A stretch of DNA of 64,000 nucleotides from Melitaea cinxia (Eukaryota > Arthropoda > Insecta > Lepidoptera > Nymphalidae), in assembly GCF_905220565.1 (NCBI RefSeq), contig NC_059415.1:7555501-7619500 (forward strand), given 5' to 3'. The notes under the pieces are model-generated. The model had not been told where the DNA came from. It was given only the letters and a program-made list of their open reading frames with translations, and searched no databases. The position numbers and the translations under genes are program-made. Shown here in pieces: positions 28,700 to 41,285 of this stretch. How positions within the stretch are numbered: position 1 is the stretch's first letter; the number at the start of each line of letters is the position of its first letter.

Positions 28700-29660
28700 A
28701 TTGCAATATCTAAACATAATCGTCATATGTACAGTATATGTATAGGTATCATTTATCTCAATTTAATAAAACATTTACATAATCTAATAAAACAAAATTA
28801 ATCTCCTCAAAACATTGAAACAGTAAGTATAATGAAAAAAAAAAAGTCAAAAAGTCGCTTATCCCGCATTATCCCCAGACGCCTTTATTCCAGCAGTGTT
28901 CAACTTATTTATACCGTAGAAACAGTATAGCCTGAGGATTTGCGACGCTTAGTTCCGACGCTTATTGCTTTGAATCAACTGAATAAACTAGCTTCGTTCC
29001 TGGTCAGAATGCGTTGAACCCAATGTGTTACACTTATGACTTGCTTCTAAAAAGATTAATTGCGGAGTTTCTCGTTCTGTATCGGTAGCTTCACTTTTAA
29101 GTCATTATAAGAAATAAGAATATAATTTTAATTTGTAAAATGATATAAGTATTTTAGAAGCCTATCTCAATGCCTATCAAAAAAATAGTTTTTCATTTTT
29201 GCCGTTAACATTATTTGACACATAAAAGTATCCAACAGATAAAAATTAATCACATCTTATTCTTCATCATCAAATTCCAGGTTATTGATGGAATATTTCT
29301 ATTCGTAATGAATCAAAAAGTTATAGTTTTTTAATTGAGGTGAAACAGGTCCTAATGACAAGGTGAATGCCTTCTGCTGCTAAATTCTATTCGTAACTTA
29401 TGCGCTGGATAAATATTATCTACAACCGATATAACAGGCCCTTATCACTTTGAATCAATTAAATAAATTAGCTTTGTTCTCAGTTAGAATTCGTAGTAGC
29501 TTAAAGCTAAAGCATATTTATAATAATATAATATAGTTAAGAGCTAAAAAATTAAAACTGTAAAAAACTAACTTAAACTGTAAAAAAGGGCCAACCCTTA
29601 GAAAATAATTAAAAGTATTATGCCAAATGTTTCTAAGTTTGGCGACCCTTGAAGTAGACA
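28700..29660. other. No gene; weak internal duplication
   Basis: A ~60-bp stretch with TTTGAATCAACTGAATAAAC near 28970 recurs in decayed form near 29445 (TTTGAATCAATTAAATAAAT). Nothing codes here. Confidence 0.4.
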
Positions 29661-29669
29661 ATAGTAGTA

Positions 29670-29780
29670 ATAGTAATCGATATCATGTTTAGATTTTATC
29701 ATATTCACACATTTCAGTAGTACCTACAATAGTAGTCGATATCATGTTTAAATTATATCATATTCACACATTTCATAAAA
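29670..29780 (+). repeat. Two-copy tandem repeat, ~47-bp unit
   Basis: TCGATATCATGTTTA followed by a TATCATATTCACACATTTCA block occurs twice, about 60 bp apart. Confidence 0.8.
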
Positions 29781-32505
29781 AAAGTTTCCTCCTTCTTCGA
29801 TGTCGCTCAAACGAACTAAATATTAACGATATAACGAGTGTTTTAAGCAATAGACTTAAGTGGTATAAAGTTAACAGTAACAAAGTTTTTGATAGCCATG
29901 TCGCCATTTACTGCGCACACATTACATTACTTTTAACACACGGAACACACCTACATACGAAAATTTTCGCATTTTTTTTTTAAATTAATTTTAAAAAATT
30001 CCGACACGATGCCTGATAAGTTTTTATTGTTTTATCACATTCCTTAGCACCTTGTTATACCTAGTAGATACTGAGATAGATGTAAGACTACCTAATATAT
30101 ATTTTATATAAAAAGAACATTTCGTTTATCAATTTATTAATATTAGTATATACAGTTTTCAGTATTTTTTTTTCTTTATTACACTTATGTCTTATTCATT
30201 TAAGCTTTCAATCTTTTTTATTATATTTTAATCTCATAATAGTGTTTTCTGCAAACAAAAAAAACCGATTTCAGTTACATCGACAAGTAATACAACTTAC
30301 CAACGTACGTAGGTACCGTGTCATATGCCTGGCCCTCGCCAACTTCTAACAGTTTGTATTAAGTTTTGAAAGTCCACAATTACAAGTCATTTCTAGCTAA
30401 GTATATGTAAATATTATGCGATTTCGGTCAGTTTTATTGAGGTTGAGCACAGCAAGAAATGTTTTGCTCAAATCTGGAGTAGCTTGTCATCTTAACAGTG
30501 AAATAATCACGTCTCTTGGATCAGATAGTTTTATATAATTATGATTTATTTCAACACTCTTACAATTAATCTTAAATAAATAAATAACACATGATAATAA
30601 GTTTAGTTATCGTCAAGCAACTCACACCAGGCTTCTGCAATAAAGTAAAGGAAACTTCAATCAGGATGGTCGATGTACTCTACAGATTTTTTCTTAAATA
30701 TAGCATTGTTTTTTTTTTTTTTTTTATTTGTTATCCATCACTACAAGATGAGTTTAAAAATAATTTTAGCACACGAATATTTAGCGGTGCCAGTTCTGGC
30801 TTTAACTCGTATAATCTGGTGACGATTCTTATATTTTATCTAAGGCTATTTTGCCCAAATTTTCGTGTATGTAACCTTTAATGTATAAAAAAGATTTAAT
30901 TTGAACCGGAGTGTGTTAAATATCAAAAAAAAATGTATATGTCATATATTTTAAGGTCAAAACAAAAAGTTACAGGCAGTAGCTCAATAAAGTATGATCA
31001 AAGTTCACCTTACAAGTGTCTTTATTGCAAGTCGGATGCACTTAAAAGTTCCCAGTTGCAAACTGGGACTTTTTGTTCAGTCATCACTCCTACTAGATGC
31101 TGAGAACGTGAGCGAAAATAACGAGCAAGTTTCGGTAATTTCTTTAAAGTTTGGGTCGGAAATATCGAAGACTTATTCATTAAAAATTCGAAAACTTTGC
31201 CCAAATCTAATTTTTTCGAATAAGTAAAGTAGCTATACTGGTTTTTTGGGTTGTAGGTAAGATGCGTCAATAATACCTGTTACTTTACATTGGCGTGGTT
31301 GTAGCGTGGGCCAATTTTCAAACAAGAAAAACAAAACTTTGTCACGTTCTTGCTGGTTATGGTAGTGTTTCCAATTCCCGATAGACAAAAGTTAATATTG
31401 TAGCCAACTTGACAAAATAACCAGTTCGATGGATAGTTCTAGAAAAATTGCACTGAAGATAACGTTTAAACTTCAATTAGCCAAGTAGCTGAGCGCGATG
31501 TTCAACGTACCTACAGCTACACGACGTTAAACTAACTTTCTGAATTTAGAATTCTATTTTCGATATTTGAATATATCTTGCAGTGGGTAATCTGAATTTA
31601 GATTTCAGAATAGGTTGTCAGTCGTAATTTAAACGTATTTTATTTATACCAATAAAGTATTACATAAGCGCAAGAACCAATTGCCGTTACATACAGAAGC
31701 CTGCATCAACAGAAGTATCAGATGGCGGTTCATGCTCTCGCTAAAAAAATTGGGCATCCACAAAAGTTAGGCTATCTTAGTAATAACAGAAGTACAACAC
31801 TGCTTGAGTGCTGGCTGGCTGGCATTGACTTACTTTATTTGACTTGGATTACTGAGTTAGTTGGGCTGGTAAAGATTTTGAGCTGGATATTTTCTACGGT
31901 GCCTTACCTCAACGAACATCGTGGTACATCTTCAGAAAAAAAGTTCGTTATGGCTCCAATATCCGATGGATAAGTCGATTGATTTTGTGAAAAAAAATCC
32001 ATTTTATAAACAAGACAAGAATACGCTCAAAGACAGCCCTCGAAAAAGCTGATATAAATATTAAATTCATCAATAAATTTTACTAATTATGTAATTTGAC
32101 ATTAATTCCTCTACATTTATAATATTACAATTGTAATATTCATGTTGAAATTATATTACACAGTTACTGATACGATTACAGCTGTCTCGTGATAGTTAAT
32201 TAATTCAATTACGACCATAATTTGTGTATTTACAGCAACATACAAAAATCATTTTGTTAATTGATTATGAATGAATTAAATTTCTAAAATTAAATTAAAG
32301 AATATAATACGAGTTGCTCTGCGATGTAATTGTGTTTGTAATTAATTAACTAATCACTTTGTGCTCGAGTAAGGAGTTTTTTTTAAAGAGTTGTTTTATC
32401 CTTATAATGAAATTATAAATAAAACAATTTATCTATTGTTTGTTTACTTAACTATCAGATGATTTTCAGGGTTGCAATCGTATTTATAATTATAGCTTTG
32501 CATTT
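29781..32505. other. No recognisable gene
   Basis: Open stretches at 30591-30881, 30994-31227 and 31722-31973 (77 to 96 codons) were read and give no recognisable domain, signal or neighbour context. A short palindromic CCCAGTTGCAAACTGGGA sits near 31050. Confidence 0.4.
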
Positions 32506-32509
32506 TCCG

Positions 32510-32910
32510 AGAATATTTACCATAGTAATGTATATTTTTTACACCATCAAAAAATAAAGATTTCAACAAAAAGAAACCTGCCGATTTTTTAAAAAAGCTG
32601 CTATTTTGACGTAAGAATTTTGATTGAAAATGCCCTCATTTTACTTTAACGATATTGAGGTCAAAATAAGGTGAAAACATAAATATTTTAAATAAAAAAA
32701 TTACAGTGTGCTTGGAACATAAAAAGGTAGGTTTTCACCAAATTTCGTAAAAAAAAAATTTTCTTGTGAAAGACTTCCTACTACTTCCCGACCTCAGATC
32801 GCCCGTAATTTATTTTTCCTTTCATTTTCGTTGTATTATATTCTTTTATCAATGCGTTTCATCGTACTATATTTTTTTCACTTTTTACCATTTTGAAAGG
32901 CTAATTGAAA
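32510..32910 (+). repeat. Repeat family Q, copy 1
   Basis: It shares two blocks with 39570-40145. One is the AAGGTAGGTTTTCACCAAAT / GAGGTCAAAATAAGGTGAAA block, inverted relative to the other copy. The other, CTTCCCGACCTCAGATCGCC with TTTTCGTTGTATTAT, is in direct orientation. It is non-coding. Confidence 0.65.
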
Positions 32911-33945
32911 TGGTTTGATAAAAGAAAAAAATAATAAAAAATGTCACGTCAAAACTACATACCCCTTAAGTCATTTTAATATGTTTCTGTCTGCAGTCTA
33001 TATAAATATCATCCCTCTGCTTTCGTCGGTAAATAGTTCCTTATCTCTCACGTTAGAATTTTATTACGTAATTATATATTAGGAGTGACTCGTTGGTGTC
33101 ACGCGCGTAAAATTTTACACGTTGATATTTATGATTACAGTCACGCAGGTTATCTTTATTGCAGACTGCGTCACATTATGACCTTTATTAATAACCTGAA
33201 TACATATTAAGAACCTAGACTGAGTAGCATCTACGGAAAGTTTACAGCAAAAACTAGACATTAGATGTCCTCGTTTATTAAAACCTAACTAAGGTTATTT
33301 AAACTTGCAACTGCATTTAAAAGGGATTAGATGTATACTTAATACCTAATTATATAGCTCAGTATAGTCTTTAATATGTAATTCTGTTGGAGATTCTAAT
33401 TAAACAAATATGCACAAACTCCTATATAAATGAGTACAATAAGCAGTCCGACGTATCTAAACGAGGCATGACGTAACACAGTTAATTCTACAGATACGCT
33501 AATACGAGTGGCATCGTAAAAATGATATATTAGCGAGCATTAAGACTCCGCGCCACATGTGCAGTGGTTTGTTCTCGTGTTTACATTCGTGTGGCGACTT
33601 TACAGGTACACTCACTTGAAATACACACAGCGATGTAATTATTCAGTCGAAAGTAATTTGAAAAGTTAAATTGGATGGGAATTAGTTGCTTATTTTTAGA
33701 TTAATTTAGAATTATATGTGCTAATATTAAAAGACTTGTACGTTCGTTTTGAAAGGTGTTTGTAATATGTTTTTTTTTTGTGAATTATAATGTCTGCATA
33801 TGCTATATTAATGAGTATACAATGTGTGCACATAAAATATAAATAAACACATGTGAAACCAGCTTGTTTATTTTTGGTTTAGTAAAATTTTACATTTTTG
33901 ACATGCAATTAAATTGATATTGTTTTATCTCTCGATTCGATCACA
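32911..33945. other. No recognisable gene
   Basis: Around 33420-33600 there is a slightly richer patch (GCGCCACATGTGCAGTGG) without a recognised element. The rest is AT-rich. Confidence 0.4.
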
Positions 33946-33947
33946 AT

Positions 33948-34012
33948 TTAGCCTGTAACATACCACTGCTATACGCCTCTTTCCTCATGTAGGAGAAGAT
34001 TCGGAGCAGAAG
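33948..34012 (-). repeat. SINE family S1, tail fragment
   Basis: AGCCTGTAACATACCACTGC and CCTCTTTCCTCATGTAGGAG match the reversed S1 3' end. Confidence 0.6.
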
Positions 34013-34224
34013 AAATATTTACAAATACAAATATCTATCTCGAGCGGAAACTAAACCCGGAATTGTGGGTGTTAGATGAATCACGCACCACTACACAAGA
34101 GTAACGTGTATCTCTGTTGTTGTATTTACGTGCGTAAAAAATATTTTTTCCTGTGTTTTTTTGCTTTACCAATATGCTTATAAGGTAAACCTTTAATGAT
34201 CTCCTCTGATTTTAATCCAACCGT

Positions 34225-34510
34225 ATATATAACCGCTGAGGTAGGACACAGAATTTTCAAGCTCAAAATATGGCGCAGCTCGATTTGGTTAGTAAGTCGG
34301 CCTTACAAAAGACCACAGCTAAATAATACTGCTTCCAAGTAGTGTTGTGCTCCTATTGGTGAGTAAAGTGACCAGAACTCCTGGTGGAATTGGGAATAGG
34401 ATCAGCACGTTGGCGCTTGTGATGTTTTTGGTGTTGCAGACGGCTATAAACGACGGTAATCACTTACCATCAGGTAAGCGGTGCGCTTGTTTGCCGGCCT
34501 AGTTAATAAA
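34225..34510 (+). repeat. Repeat family R3, full-length-like copy
   Basis: It carries GAGGTAGGACACAGAATTTT, CACAGCTAAATAATACTGCT, TGACCAGAACTCCTGG and CACTTACCATCAGGTAAGCG, ending in TTGTTTGCCGGCCTAGT. Confidence 0.75.
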
Positions 34511-34579
34511 AATAGTAGTTTTATAAGCAATAAGTACAAAACGCATTAATTCTGAAAATTAGGTCGATGGTACATTCAA

Positions 34580-34770
34580 ATTCTAAGACCATCCTTTTTT
34601 TAACCAGAGGAAATCCCTAACGGACGCCTCCAGCCTGGGGTAGCTGGAGGGTATGTCTGATTCGCACGGACTAAAACATCTGAAGTGTTCCTTCGACACG
34701 CCTGGGTGGGATCACGGGGAAGCGGTTCCATTTCCGCGACATGTACTAGTACAGTTGGAGATAGATAAAG
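34580..34770. other. GC-richer unassigned block
   Basis: CCTCCAGCCTGGGGTAGCTG, CCTTCGACACGCCTGGGTGG and GGAAGCGGTTCCATTTCC (a hairpin-like GGAA...TTCC) stand out from the AT-rich surroundings. It has no open frame and I do not recognise the family. Decayed TE DNA is likely. Confidence 0.35.
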
Positions 34771-34929
34771 AAGACTTAAGATAAGTTTTACCTAAGGAAT
34801 ACTCAAAAGTATTTAAATGATTTTGATATGTACTAGCTGATCCAACGAACTTTACGCCGTCATTTTGGAACGAAGTTCCTTATGCAGGCTTGGGAGGAGA
34901 TAGATTTTTTTTTCTTAATATGCAGATTT

Positions 34930-35265
34930 TATTTTATATTTTAACCAACTTTTGAAAAAGAAGAGGAGGTTTCTCAATTCGACCGCATATATATTTTTTA
35001 TGTGTGTTCGCGCATAACTTTGTCACCTATTAACCGATTTTGCTGATTCTTTTTTTTTTTGTTGGAAAGGAGATATTCTAAGCGTAGTACGATGATAAGA
35101 AAACCAGAATCGGATGATGGCAACCCAGGAAAATCGAGGGAAACCTTCGAAAATCGTAGTGGCGACTAGTGCGTTTGTTAATTTTTTTCGACTACGTTAT
35201 GTTATATTACTTGTCGATGAATGTAATTGAAGTCGGTTTTTTTCGTTTGTTAGCAAACATTCTTT
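34930..35265 (+). repeat. Repeat family P, shortened copy
   Basis: It begins TTTTAACCAACTTTTGAAAA and AGGAGGTTTCTCAATTCGAC, includes TTGTTGGAAAGGAGATATTC, and ends AATTGAAGTCGGTTTTTTTC, as in the 53288-53920 copy. It also holds a ~30-bp piece (35151-35180) that is absent from that copy. Confidence 0.7.
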
Positions 35266-35296
35266 CAAATGAACCTTGTCCTGACAATAAATAAAA

Positions 35297-35322
35297 TATA
35301 TATATATATATATATATATATA
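35297..35322. repeat. (AT)n microsatellite
   Basis: About 13 AT units. Confidence 0.9.
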
Positions 35323-35589
35323 CCATTTGGTGCAGACGTTCGGAAATTATGCAAAAACATACTCGCACGACATAAATTTCGACGATTCATGGAAGTCGAA
35401 ATCTAACCAAAAAAAAATCGTAACCTGAGTATTTGTGCAAGTGGTATATATTTCCGGACCCCCGACACAGAAGTATATCCTACTGGGGTCTGTTGAGTAT
35501 GAGGTAATTAGTAACGAAGTAACGAGTAAAACCACGCGAGATGTCTACTTAATTGAAACTTGTCATCAAAACTATGAAAATTTTAATAT

Positions 35590-35668
35590 TCTATTTTGAA
35601 ATATGACTTCCACAAAAAAAATACAGTCGAATTGAGAACCTCCTCCTTTTTTGGAAATCGGTTAAAAA
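35590..35668 (-). repeat. Family P terminal fragment
   Basis: It is the complement of the family P start: ATACAGTCGAATTGAGAACC, TCCTCCTTTTTTGG and AATCGGTTAAAAA. Confidence 0.65.
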
Positions 35669-36229
35669 TAGTCAAAAGGTGACTTTATTAGTCAATAATT
35701 TGTCACAAGAGAAGTAAAGTAATATTTATTTTATATTCTAGTCTTTGAATCCCTTAATTAAAATTGTTTTATTTAACAAGTCACAAAGTAATAGAAAAGC
35801 TTAAAATATTTTACTTTAGTTTTGGACAAAAACTGACGAATTAGTTTTTGTCTACAAAATTAATTACGGACCCGTTGATTTACAACCATGTCGTACTAAT
35901 CTTTTGACGAATTCATTCGCTATTTGTTACCACACTTTTCAGGGATTAATGTGACAGAGGACCAGAGCGACTATTGAATGTAACTCTTCGCAAGATCATA
36001 GAAAAAATAATAGTAATTTGTTAGAGTAATTTATTATAAAAATTAAATAAGACATTAAATATAAATAGAGAAATTAAGCCAATTGAAAGAATCATATTAT
36101 TAAATTTCATAGCAACAAATAGATATAAATGTCGTTTAGAATTCAGAGAGATTAGAAAGTATATAATATGCTATTCAAAATCAACTGTCGTGAGTTCAAA
36201 TACGAGATATACCGCAAAACATTGTTTTA

Positions 36230-36775
36230 AAATTCATCTCGTGAAGGTGAGAGTAAACACCCAGAGAAAACCTTCATTTTTCCAAAGTTTTCTCGTGAAT
36301 AAATAAAATAAAACAATAAAATAATTCAAGTCGAATTTTAAACTATTTTTAGTGCAGCTGCTGCAAGGAAATGGTCTAATGCAATCCATTTTTTGGTGAA
36401 CATCTACTAACAATTAACACCCTTCTGTCAAATTACAAAGTCAGAAAAATGAAAAACATTTTTAAAACCTTTTGAAAGTCCTAAGACCTCTTCAATGTTC
36501 TCTCGTTCTAAGAGGACGTCTACAAAATTCTGTAATAACTCTGTAAGATTTCAAGCTTGTAGCACAAAATATGAAGGAGTTTTATACAAACTTGCTTAAG
36601 CCCATAGACCCCTTTAATCCGGTCCTATCGAAATATCTGGTCTTAGCGGTCGTCTACTAACTATAAATTACCTCCCTACCAAATTTCATCGTAATGTTCA
36701 GCGGTTTTTGAAATTTTGTGGTGAATCAATGACCTAAAGACTTTATATACGAGTATATAGATATAACGCAATCAA
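36230..36775 (+). repeat. Decayed internal-repeat element resembling the Helitron-like units
   Basis: Loose repeats of CCCTTTAATCCGGTC-like and GTCGTCTACTAACTATAAAT-like words occur, then CCAAATTTCATCGTAATGTT. It resembles the modules of elements A-C but is too diverged to align by eye. Confidence 0.35.
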
Positions 36776-36779
36776 GACA

Positions 36780-37990
36780 AAATATACACTTAACTTACAT
36801 GAACTCACATACATAAAGTCTTGTATATAAATGTTCGTTAGAAGCAAAAAGATAAAAAGAATTTTAAAAATAGGTCATTTGCTCAATACTCTTGAATTGG
36901 TTATGATGAAAAATTATCAGTTTTAGTATTTTATCCAACTAAAGTTCCACACAAGTACAGTTGAACCCTCTTTCATTTCATAGGAAGCCATTGAAACGTG
37001 TAATTCCGTCTCACAACTGTAATCTCTGCGTAATACTAAACTGGGGAATTTGTAGGTCACACGCTACGTTCCTAGGATCGTTTTACATTTGCGTCTACAT
37101 ATTTTGAATTAAGTATTATTTCCTGTATATTTTCGAGCTCCAACCCTCGATAGAACCATTCCTATACTTTCCTATACTATCTTCAAACTTATATATTTAT
37201 TCTTATACTAACTTCAAGATTAAACAGAAAAAGGATTGTGATCAACAACTCGATATTTACAGATTTTTAAATTACTTTATAATACTTCATATCTGAATTT
37301 CAGATTTCCGTTTTTACAATATTATGCTACGTACTTATAATCTATTTATTTGAATATGTGCTGATTATTTTTATTTATGACAATCTATACATCGCGGTTT
37401 TACTCGCGTTAATTTGAGAAAAAAACTTATTAACATATTATATTGCCTAGAGTTTTCTTTAGCTGAAATGATGATGTTGATGATGATGATGATGATTTAT
37501 TTTATAACTCTGCGAACTGAACAATAATTTTTTTGTTAAATTCCATGCGGACGAAGTCGGGCGCACAGCTAGTATTTAAAAAAAAATACAAATTTCCAAG
37601 TCAAAAACTTCTAAAATTGTGTAAATTCAGAATGTTATTCGCAGTACATTATTATTACTACACCTACAAATTATTTTAAGTTCGTAATTCATAGGTATGT
37701 AAGCTTAGTCATTATGGTGTATGAGATTGTAGATATCACGCCATGCTTACGTGAATATGGTTTAACGTCGAAAAATTTATAAATTATTTCATGGAATCCA
37801 AATTCGTTGAGTGAAATAGTTATAAAATGCAGTTATAATTGATAGTCGAATTCGAGTCTTTGCTACCTGAAAATACCAATTTTGTCCTCATATGTGCTAC
37901 AATTAACCTAGCAGTTATATGATAACACACTTAATTTATTTTTAAATATTCCAGTCACTAATTACACAATTAATTTTATACCTACAAATC
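36780..37990. other. No gene; one decayed CTAG end
   Basis: At 37541-37572, CCATGCGGACGAAGTCGGGC then GCACAGCTAGT resembles the 3' end of Helitron-like repeats. A (GAT)n run lies at about 37475-37495. Nothing codes here. Confidence 0.4.
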
Positions 37991-38004
37991 AGGGTTGTTC
38001 CGAA

Positions 38005-38610
38005 TGCGAAAATTTTGAGATCCGCGGATGCAGACGTGAATGGGGGTTAGAGGCTGATATCCACGGATACGCGTGCGGACGTCAGGGTTTTTTCAATAGT
38101 TTAACCTTATGCTTATAAATCAACAACATAAATAGCTTATAAGTACAGTAAAAAAAACACTGTAATAGTTTTACAAAAGGAATTACATCCACAGCTAAAA
38201 CAAAACTAAGAGAATCTATAAGATCTTGATAAAAATAATACTCTTAAATAATATTGCTTATTGCTAAATAGTACTGTTTTCAAGCAGTGTTGTGTTCCTT
38301 TTGGTGAGTAAGGTGACCAGAGCTCCTGGGGAATTGGAGATTGGGTCGGCAACGCGCTTGCGATGCTTCTGGTGTTGCAGGCGTCTATAAGCTACGGTAA
38401 TCTCTTACCATCAGGTGAGCCGTACGCTTGTTTGCCGAAGTAGTGATATAAAAAAAATGTGCATTTTATAATGTCATCATTTACATCAAATCCGTATCCG
38501 CAAATTCGCATCAATTCACAAAGCTGCGGATGCGAATGGAGATATTTAAATCAATGCAGATGATCCGCATTTATAGATGCGGATGCGGATATTTGCAACA
38601 ACTCTGTTAC
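38005..38610 (+). repeat. GATGCGGAT-rich repeat split by an R3 insertion
   Basis: ATCCGCGGATGCAGACGTG (38020s) and GATGCGGATGCGGATATTTG (38575s) belong to one low-complexity family on either side of an R3 copy at about 38262-38445. That copy has GTGTTGTGTTCCTTTTGGTG and CAACGCGCTTGCGATGC. Confidence 0.6.
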
Positions 38611-38619
38611 ATTTGTCAA

Positions 38620-39245
38620 GTTGTAGTTGTAAACTAAGAAAAACAAACTTTTTCATATAATTAATTTTAAAAAAAGATCGACAATCAATGAGACTCAAAG
38701 ACGTAAACCAAAGTCGTCAGCGTACGAGTACATTAACAACATACTATGAATGTTCATCGCGAGTAATGTCGGAATGAATAATTTATGACATAACTCCAAG
38801 TAATCAACACCTTACCCACCCCTTTAATAATAATAGGAACATCCGCTTAAGATTTGACTAATTAGTACGCCTCGTGGATTAAGTGTGTATTTTTATCATA
38901 CGTGCCTACAATCTTAAAATATATGTTAAGTTTAAGTTCTTCTTCGTATTTGTCACCTGACTTCTCCTAAACGACAGGACTGATTTGGTTAACATATCGT
39001 GTGTACATTTCAATGGGTTCATGAATGGTTTGAAAATACAATTAAACACGGTAGATGAAGCTGTCCTCGTTATGCTAGCAATTATATTTGATAGTTGCCA
39101 TTCTTGGCAGAACAACGTCTGCCAGGTTTGCCAGTAAATATATGAAGTTGAAGAACTTGATCAGTAAAGTTTAGAAGTTTCTAACTATTACCCTACTGTT
39201 GTATGCGTGTTATAAAGCAAGTCAATGAAAGTCAATGAAAAATGC
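38620..39245. other. No recognisable gene
   Basis: A 69-codon minus-strand frame at 38906-39115 is unsupported. Confidence 0.4.
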
Positions 39246-39249
39246 ATTT

Positions 39250-39475
39250 GCCTAGCCCTTTGGCACCTTTGTGGTGGCACTTTGTACTCCGCGGGTTGCG
39301 GATTCGATTCCCGTCTGAGTCTGAGTGTAATATATGATTTATTAATTTATATATGTATTATTTTTATGTATATTTATCAACAATAAAAACTATTTACCTA
39401 TAAGAGTCGGATGGTACCTATAACACGCATTAAGTTGCTTACCATAGGAACACGCGAACGTGTAATATAATGATT
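39250..39475 (+). repeat. SINE family S2 copy
   Basis: The B box is GCGGATTCGATTCCCGTCTG. The body is GAGTCTGAGTGTAATATATG and the tail is ATAGGAACACGCGAACGTGT. Confidence 0.75.
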
Positions 39476-39569
39476 ATTGTATTACATTGAAACGTTCGGT
39501 CAGTATCATCATCATGTAATTTTAATACTTACGCACTTTACTCGTTTAGGTAAAAATATTCAGTTTTAG

Positions 39570-40145
39570 TAGCTTTTAATTAACAAAATTTGGTAAACAC
39601 TTACCTTTTTATGTTCCAAACATATTGTAATTTTTTTCATTTAAAATATTTTTTCACCTTATTTTGACCTCAATATAGAAGAAGCATTCTCATTTCTAAT
39701 CGAAAATGCTTACGTCAAAATGTCATCTTTTTTTAAAAAGTCGGTGGTCTTTTTGTTGGTTCAAATCTCTACTTTTTGATGATGTGAAAAAACTTTACAT
39801 TACTATGGTAATTTTTTTCAGAAAATGCAAAGAAATAATACTAGGTAGTTGGTTTTTTGAATTTTTACATGAATTTTGAGGTTATGCAAAAAAAATGTAA
39901 ATACAAAAGTTGTAGATCTTTTTAGTTCTTACAACTTTGCCATGGAGCTTTTTTTCACGGGACTTGCAGTTTAGCCGGAAATCGAGATAAACAGTGTTTT
40001 ACCCTTAAAACCAACCCATCCCTACCACTTCCCGACCCCAGATCGCCCATAATTTATTTTTCCTTCAATTTTCGTTGTATTATCTTCTTTTTCCAATGGG
40101 TTTCATCCTACTATGGTTTTTTTCACTTTTTACCTTTTCCAAAGA
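39570..40145 (+). repeat. Repeat family Q, copy 2
   Basis: It starts with the complement of the copy-1 left block (TTTGGTAAACACTTACCTTT and TTCACCTTATTTTGACCTCA) and ends with the copy-1 right block in direct orientation (CACTTCCCGACCCCAGATCG). A ~160-bp middle, GAATTTTGAGGTTATGC to GCAGTTTAGCCGG, is absent from copy 1. Confidence 0.65.
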
Positions 40146-40594
40146 CTAAAAGCACAGAAGTCTTTCTCTTACTTGGAGCAAGAGTAGCATCTATACGCAG
40201 CAGTGGGATTTTACAAGCTGAATCAATCAATCAAATCAACTTAGTCTCAATCAAAATGATTTGCGCAGCTAAGTTTCAAGCTTTTAAACCAGAAATATAA
40301 GTAAATTATAGTAGGTATATTCATCTAAACAAACATATTATATCAGTATTATAACAAATATTTCTGTTATTGTATTCCAACCAATACCCCACCCAACAGA
40401 TTCGTCTCCGTGACGTATGTTAGATGAATATTCATCAGAAATTATGGTCACAAGCTGTTTGTATTGTGGAAATGTCCGGATGTTAAATATAGGATACACG
40501 TAATCGCATCAGCTGTGCTCATGACTCTATCAGATTGTAGGGAATAGAAAATTCTAAGGACTTTCCAAAATTTTTTCAAAACATTACCCATATT

Positions 40595-40850
40595 TTTTTA
40601 TACAAACTTAAAATTTGGCGGAAAGATAGGTAATAATAGTTAGTAGACATCTACTAAGAACGGATTTTGAAAGGTTTCAACTGAGTCAGGACACAGAAGA
40701 TCACAGCTAAATAATAGTGATTTCAAGCAGTGTTGTGTTGCTGTGATGAGAAAGATGACCAGAGCTACTGGTGAGAGTCAGGGTCAGGGCTGGCAAGCGT
40801 CTATAGGCTACGGTAATCACTTACCATCAGGTGCGCTTGCTTGTTGAATA
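40595..40850 (+). repeat. Helitron-like unit fragment fused to an R3 copy
   Basis: AAACTTAAAATTTGGCGG then GACATCTACTAAGAACGGAT matches the A-C element units. From about 40683, GGACACAGAAGATCACAGC to ACTTACCATCAGGTGCGC matches family R3. Confidence 0.6.
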
Positions 40851-41127
40851 TATAAAATAATGAAAATACTGAAGGGCTGTCTACATATCAAGAATCAAGA
40901 AATGTTTTGCTTGAAGACTAGAGAACTGCTGGATTGAATCTGTATTTTTTTTTAAACGGTAAGCTTTATCAAAAAAATTGCCTAAAGAAAAACTGTAGAT
41001 CATACAATTATCAACAATAATAGTTCTACTACCGTTTTCCTAACCACCGACCATTTTTACAATTCATTAGATATCAGTATTCTAAAAGTTGAAGACCATA
41101 CCACCACCACTTTCATATTAAATTTAT

Positions 41128-41285
41128 CATCATTACATCATTACAGCCTATACAGTCCACTGCTGGACATAGGCCTCCACAAGTTGACGCCAAAAATAAC
41201 GTGAACTCATGTGTTTTGCCCATAGTCACCACGCTGGGCAGGCGGGTTGGTGACCGCAGTACTGGCTTTGTCGCATTAAATTTAT
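41128..41285 (+). repeat. Repeat family R4, left half
   Basis: CATTACAGCCTATACAGTCC, CTGGACATAGGCCTCCACAA, AAAATAACGTGAACTC and CACCACGCTGGGCAGGCGGG match the full copy at 55035. It stops at CTGGCTTTGTCGCA. Confidence 0.8.

Noticed and set aside
31722..31973. 83-codon plus-strand frame with ordinary amino-acid content
   Set aside because: No motif, promoter, splice or neighbour support was found, and its length is near what chance allows.
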